From: CBIFVZ01 sp966185765
Lineage (GTDB): Bacteria; Pseudomonadota; Gammaproteobacteria; Enterobacterales; Enterobacteriaceae
Assembly: GCA_966185765.1 (NCBI GenBank)
Contig: CBIFVZ010000023.1
Coordinates: 1 to 45,182 of the forward strand
Reading direction: 5' to 3'
DNA: 45,182 bases
Part shown: in pieces, positions 41,719 to 45,182 of the stretch
Position numbering within the stretch: the stretch's first letter is position 1
Layout: every line of letters begins with the position of its first letter
Made by a program: the position numbers and the translations under genes
Notes under the pieces: model-generated
Database searches by the model: none
Seen by the model: the letters and a program-made list of their open reading frames with translations, nothing else
Told to the model about the DNA's origin: nothing

Positions 41719-43611
41719 TCAGGCCTCGATATCGGCCATGTCGCCTTTTTCCTGTAGCCAGTTGCGCCTGTCTTCAGAGCGCTTTTTAGCCAGCAGCATG
41801 TCCATCATCGCGCGCGTGCGCTCATCATCCTCATCGCTTATCGTGAGCTGCACCAGGCGGCGCGTATTCGGATCAAGCGTGGTCTCACGCAGCTGAAGCG
41901 GGTTCATCTCACCCAGCCCTTTAAAGCGCTGCACGTTAGGCTTGCCGCGCTTACGCTTAAGCTGCTCCAGCACGCCCGCTTTTTCTTCTTCATCCAGCGC
42001 GTAATACACTTCTTTGCCCAAATCGATGCGGTACAGCGGCGGCATTGCCACGTAGACGTGACCGCCTTTCACCAGCGCACGGAAGTGGCGGACAAACAGC
42101 GCGCACAGTAGCGTGGCAATGTGCAGACCGTCCGAGTCCGCATCCGCAAGAATACAGATTTTACCGTAACGCAGCTGACTGAGATCGTCACTATCCGGAT
42201 CGATACCGATCGCAACCGAAATATCGTGCACTTCCTGAGAAGCCAACACTTCATCAGACGACACTTCCCAGGTGTTGAGGATCTTACCTTTAAGCGGCAT
42301 GATCGCCTGATATTCTCGATCGCGCGCCTGTTTGGCCGAACCGCCCGCCGAGTCTCCTTCCACCAGGAACAGCTCAGTACGATTCAGATCCTGCGCAGTA
42401 CAGTCCGCAAGCTTACCCGGCAGCGCCGGGCCGCTGGTGAGCTTCTTACGCACCACTTTTTTCGCCGCACGCATGCGACGCTGGGCGCTGGAAATTGCCA
42501 TTTCCGCCAGCAGCTCGGCTGCCTGTACGTTCTGGTTAAGCCACAGTGTGAAAGCGTCTTTCACGACTGCGGAAACAAATGCCGCGCACTGGCGCGACGA
42601 TAAACGTTCTTTGGTCTGACCGGCAAACTGAGGGTCCTGCATTTTGACCGACAGCACGTAGGCACAGCGCTCCCAGATATCGTCCGCAGTGAGCTTCACG
42701 CCACGCGGCAGGATGTTGCGAAACTCGCAGAACTCACGCATGGCATCCAGCAGCCCCTGACGCAGTCCGTTGACGTGGGTGCCGCCCTGCATGGTGGGAA
42801 TCAGGTTGACGTAGCTTTCTGTGAGCAGCTCACCGCCCTCCGGCAGCCACAACAGCGCCCAGTCCACCGCCTCGGTCTCACCGGAGAAGTTGCCGATAAA
42901 CGGCTGTTGCGGCAGCGTTGGCAGGCCATTAACCGCCTCGCTCAGGTAGTCGTTGAGGCCGTCCTGATAGCACCAGCGCTGCTCGGTGTTGTTGACCTCA
43001 TCTTTAAAGGTGATTTCCACCCCAGGACAGAGCACCGCTTTGGCTTTGAGCAAATGCGAGAGGCGAGAAACAGAAAAGCGTGGGCTGTCAAAGAAGGATT
43101 CATCCGGCCAGAAGTGCACGCTGGTACCGGTGTTGCGCTTGCCGCAGGTGCCAATCACTTCCAGGTTCTGCACCTTCTCACCGTTTTCAAAAGCAATACG
43201 GTAAACCTGCGCATCACGCTTTACGGTCACTTCAACACGCTTAGACAGAGCGTTAACCACCGAAATCCCCACGCCGTGCAGGCCGCCTGAGAACTGGTAG
43301 TTTTTGTTGGAGAATTTACCGCCTGCATGCAGGCGGCACATGATAAGCTCAACCGCCGGGACGCCTTCTTCCGGGTGAATATCTACCGGCATACCGCGTC
43401 CGTCATCGATGACTTCTAATGACTGGTCAGCATGCAGGATAACGTCCACGCGCTTTGCATGGCCCGCCAGCGCTTCATCCACGCTGTTATCGATAACTTC
43501 CTGGCCAAGATGGTTCGGGCGCGTCGTGTCGGTATACATTCCCGGACGGCGGCGAACCGGTTCCAGCCCGGTTAAAACCTCAATGGAATCTGCGTTATAG
43601 GATTGCGTCAT
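41719..43611 (-). CDS. parE: ParE, topoisomerase IV subunit B
   Basis: A 630-residue ATPase subunit of topoisomerase IV; identical in length to E. coli ParE. GHKL ATP-site motifs: EVIDNSVDEA, DDGRGMP and GGLHGVGISVVNAL. TOPRIM metal residues: FLVEGDSAGGSA and LADADSDGLHIATLL. The C-terminus ENPLQLRETTLDPNTRR-type block is present (GLGEMNPLQLRE). ATG 43611. It is downstream of cpdA-yqiA on the same strand with a 40-bp gap, the conserved enterobacterial order. Confidence 0.98.
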   Translation of the reverse strand: MTQSYNADSIEVLTGLEPVRRRPGMYTDTTRPNHLGQEVIDNSVDEALAGHAKRVDVILHADQSLEVIDDGRGMPVDIHPEEGVPAVELIMCRLHAGGKFSNKNYQFSGGLHGVGISVVNALSKRVEVTVKRDAQVYRIAFENGEKVQNLEVIGTCGKRNTGTSVHFWPDESFFDSPRFSVSRLSHLLKAKAVLCPGVEITFKDEVNNTEQRWCYQDGLNDYLSEAVNGLPTLPQQPFIGNFSGETEAVDWALLWLPEGGELLTESYVNLIPTMQGGTHVNGLRQGLLDAMREFCEFRNILPRGVKLTADDIWERCAYVLSVKMQDPQFAGQTKERLSSRQCAAFVSAVVKDAFTLWLNQNVQAAELLAEMAISSAQRRMRAAKKVVRKKLTSGPALPGKLADCTAQDLNRTELFLVEGDSAGGSAKQARDREYQAIMPLKGKILNTWEVSSDEVLASQEVHDISVAIGIDPDSDDLSQLRYGKICILADADSDGLHIATLLCALFVRHFRALVKGGHVYVAMPPLYRIDLGKEVYYALDEEEKAGVLEQLKRKRGKPNVQRFKGLGEMNPLQLRETTLDPNTRRLVQLTISDEDDERTRAMMDMLLAKKRSEDRRNWLQEKGDMADIEA

Positions 43612-43651
43612 GTTTTTTATTCAGATAGCGAAACTGTCTCACTCGTCAGGC

Positions 43652-44227
43652 TTAACGTAGGCCCAGGAAATCGACAGTCTGTGTGAAATAGTTTTCAAAG
43701 CCTACAAATGCGTGGTTACCGCCGGTCTCGACGGTCTGGCGGCAGGACGCGTAATAAGCCACCGCCTGACGATAATCCAGAATCTCGTCGCCGGTCTGTT
43801 GCAGCAACCAGATAAGATCTGGCGCTTCCAGCGGTTCAATCTGCATAACTTTGAGATCGTAAATATGGCGAGACTCTAGCACATATTCCTGACCCGTCCA
43901 CGGATTCTGATTATGGCCTAAAAATTGCGTCAACAGTTCAAACGGCCGCACGGCCGGGTTGATCACCACGGCAGGCAACATAAAGCACTGGGAAAGCCAG
44001 GTTGCGTAGTAGCCCCCAAGCGAAGAGCCAACAATGCCAAGCTGCTCGCCGCCGTGCTCCAGCACCAGCCTTTCAAGCAGCTCTGCCGCCTCGTCAGGGT
44101 AAGGCGGCAGTTGTGGCACCAGCATTTCGGTGTCCGGGTGATGCTCGGTCATCCAGCGCGCCAGGCTGGTCGCTTTGGCCGAACGCGGCGAGCTGTTAAA
44201 ACCGTGAAGATAAAGCAGCGTAGACAT
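43652..44227 (-). CDS. yqiA: YqiA, acyl-CoA/short-chain ester hydrolase
   Basis: A 191-residue alpha/beta-hydrolase esterase. Motifs: LYLHGFNSSP near the N-terminus and the nucleophile elbow GSSLGGYYA; the catalytic His is in GGNHAFVGFE. E. coli YqiA (193 aa) hydrolyses palmitoyl-CoA and p-nitrophenyl butyrate. The start codon overlaps the cpdA stop by one base (TGATG), indicating translational coupling. Confidence 0.96.
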   Translation of the reverse strand: MSTLLYLHGFNSSPRSAKATSLARWMTEHHPDTEMLVPQLPPYPDEAAELLERLVLEHGGEQLGIVGSSLGGYYATWLSQCFMLPAVVINPAVRPFELLTQFLGHNQNPWTGQEYVLESRHIYDLKVMQIEPLEAPDLIWLLQQTGDEILDYRQAVAYYASCRQTVETGGNHAFVGFENYFTQTVDFLGLR

Positions 44228-45054
44228 CAGTACCCTTCTGAGGCCGTATCCGGGCGGAAGGCCGCGTCTTCAAGACGACAAACCTCGGTGGTCAATGTGC
44301 CATCCGCACCCAGCTCAAGCCAGCGCCATCCCGGTGCTATGGTATCAAGCGTAAAATTGGTGCAGTGGGGTTTAAACTGAACGCAGGTTGATGGCGTCGC
44401 CAGCAGGCGGCGGCCGTTCCAGTCCGCGTCCATCTCCTGGTGAATATGGCCACAAAGCAGCGTCTTAACCTGTGGCCAGCGCTTAAGTACCTCGTCCAGC
44501 TCGCCTGCATTGCGCAGGCTGTGCTGATCGAGCCAGCTACAGCCCGCAGGTAAAGGATGATGATGCAAAAGCAACAGCGTATGGCGCTCTGGTGCCAGCG
44601 ACAGTGCTTTCTCAAGCCACTCAAGCTGGTATTCGCTCAGTTCGCCGTGGGGCACGCCAAAGACCTGGCTGTCGAGCAACACAATCTGCCAGGCATCACC
44701 GGCATAAATCAGTTTCGACGGCGAGATCCCGGAGTCCAGTAGCGTGCTGTACATGGCAGGTTGAAAATCGTGATTACCGGGCAGCCAGACGCAGGGCGCG
44801 GGAAAATCCGCAATCCCTTCAACGAAGTGTTGATAGGCTGCGGCACTTTGATCCTGAGCAAGATCGCCGGTTGCCACAATAAGATCGCAGTCGCGCTGCT
44901 GCGCACGAATCGCTGCCATTACCGCCTGGTAGCTTTCCCAGGTGTTAATACCGAGCAGCGTACTGGTTTTTTCTGCGAACAAGTGGGTATCGGTAATTTG
45001 TAAGACTCTTACCGTGGCCCCACTGTGCACGGTAAGATTTAACAGGCTTTCCAA
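44227..45054 (-). CDS. cpdA: CpdA, 3',5'-cyclic AMP phosphodiesterase
   Basis: A 275-residue metallophosphoesterase that hydrolyses cAMP to AMP. Metal-binding motifs of the family in order: ITDTHLF (Asp22, His24), VATGDLAQDQ, LPGNHDF, LLLHHHPLP and CGHIHQE. Length equals E. coli CpdA. The start is TTG at 45054 with AAGGA 7 nt upstream; no better ATG fits, and the N-terminus MESLL matches the E. coli protein. It lies 25 bp after yqiB and overlaps yqiA by one base. Confidence 0.97.
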   Translation of the reverse strand: MESLLNLTVHSGATVRVLQITDTHLFAEKTSTLLGINTWESYQAVMAAIRAQQRDCDLIVATGDLAQDQSAAAYQHFVEGIADFPAPCVWLPGNHDFQPAMYSTLLDSGISPSKLIYAGDAWQIVLLDSQVFGVPHGELSEYQLEWLEKALSLAPERHTLLLLHHHPLPAGCSWLDQHSLRNAGELDEVLKRWPQVKTLLCGHIHQEMDADWNGRRLLATPSTCVQFKPHCTNFTLDTIAPGWRWLELGADGTLTTEVCRLEDAAFRPDTASEGY

Positions 45055-45079
45055 ATGGTGTCCTTAGGTTTCAACGACG

Positions 45080-45182
45080 CTAACAAACCGGAACCGCCAT
45101 CGCTCCATGCGCTAAACAGTAGCGCAACCAATCAGCAAGAAACTGGTTAATTTGATGCTTTTCGTCGCGTTGATGCAACTTT
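45080..45182 (-). CDS. yqiB: YqiB (DUF1249), 3' end only
   Basis: The last 33 codons of a gene that enters from beyond the window, ending with TAG at 45080-45082. The translation begins KLHQRDEKHQINQF and continues LADWLRYCLAHGAMAVPVC, matching the C-terminus of E. coli YqiB, a DUF1249 protein of unknown function. It precedes cpdA in E. coli in the same order. Confidence 0.9.
   Translation of the reverse strand, partial: KLHQRDEKHQINQFLADWLRYCLAHGAMAVPVC

Noticed and set aside
1..45182. tRNA, rRNA, transposase or integrase genes
   Set aside because: None found on either strand; accessory regions here have no visible integration machinery.

Overview
The window reads as chromosome from a member of the Enterobacteriaceae close to Enterobacter, Kosakonia or Cronobacter. 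About two thirds follows the Escherichia coli order around exbBD-metC-yghB-yqhCD-dkgA, ygiQ-ftsP-plsC-parC and mdaB-ygiN-parE-yqiA-cpdA-yqiB. The encoded proteins match the E. coli ones in length and motifs but clearly differ in sequence. The genus is an inference.

Layout. (1) 1-9.3 kb: the C-terminal part of a giant repetitive type I-secreted adhesin (BapA/SiiE class), followed by its three-gene exporter (TolC-like outer-membrane protein, LapB-like ABC transporter, HlyD-like adaptor). (2) 9.5-10.8 kb: a cold-shock gene with a long cspA-type 5' leader, and a small DUF6882-like gene. (3) 10.9-16.4 kb: an RNA-repair island. RtcR, a sigma-54 activator, faces a sigma-54 promoter driving rtcB, a DNA-polymerase-beta-fold nucleotidyltransferase (RlaP type) and an unrecognised 530-aa helical-repeat protein. 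rtcA is absent here. (4) 16.5-25.5 kb: an unknown gene behind a perfect 16-bp-arm palindrome, an orphan NlpA/MetQ lipoprotein, yghU, a lipoprotein type-B carboxylesterase, yghX, mqo and gpr. (5) 25.7-35.4 kb: exbBD, metC, yghB, yqhC/yqhD/dkgA, an orphan barstar-family gene and ygiQ. (6) 35.5-45.2 kb: ftsP, plsC, parC, divergent mdaB-ygiN, parE, yqiA, cpdA and the 3' end of yqiB.

The most unusual signal is a structured repeat of about 141 bp, present three times (about 19.2, 31.7 and 41.6 kb). Each copy contains three internal hairpins and diverged terminal inverted repeats. Each is bracketed by two near-identical copies of a GC-rich hairpin that differs from locus to locus. In two copies the hairpin is clearly the Rho-independent terminator of the neighbouring gene. 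This looks like a small non-autonomous element that inserts at terminators and duplicates the stem-loop. The second notable feature is the RtcR-controlled rtcB-rlaP-helical-repeat operon. No rRNA, tRNA, CRISPR array or transposase gene was seen.
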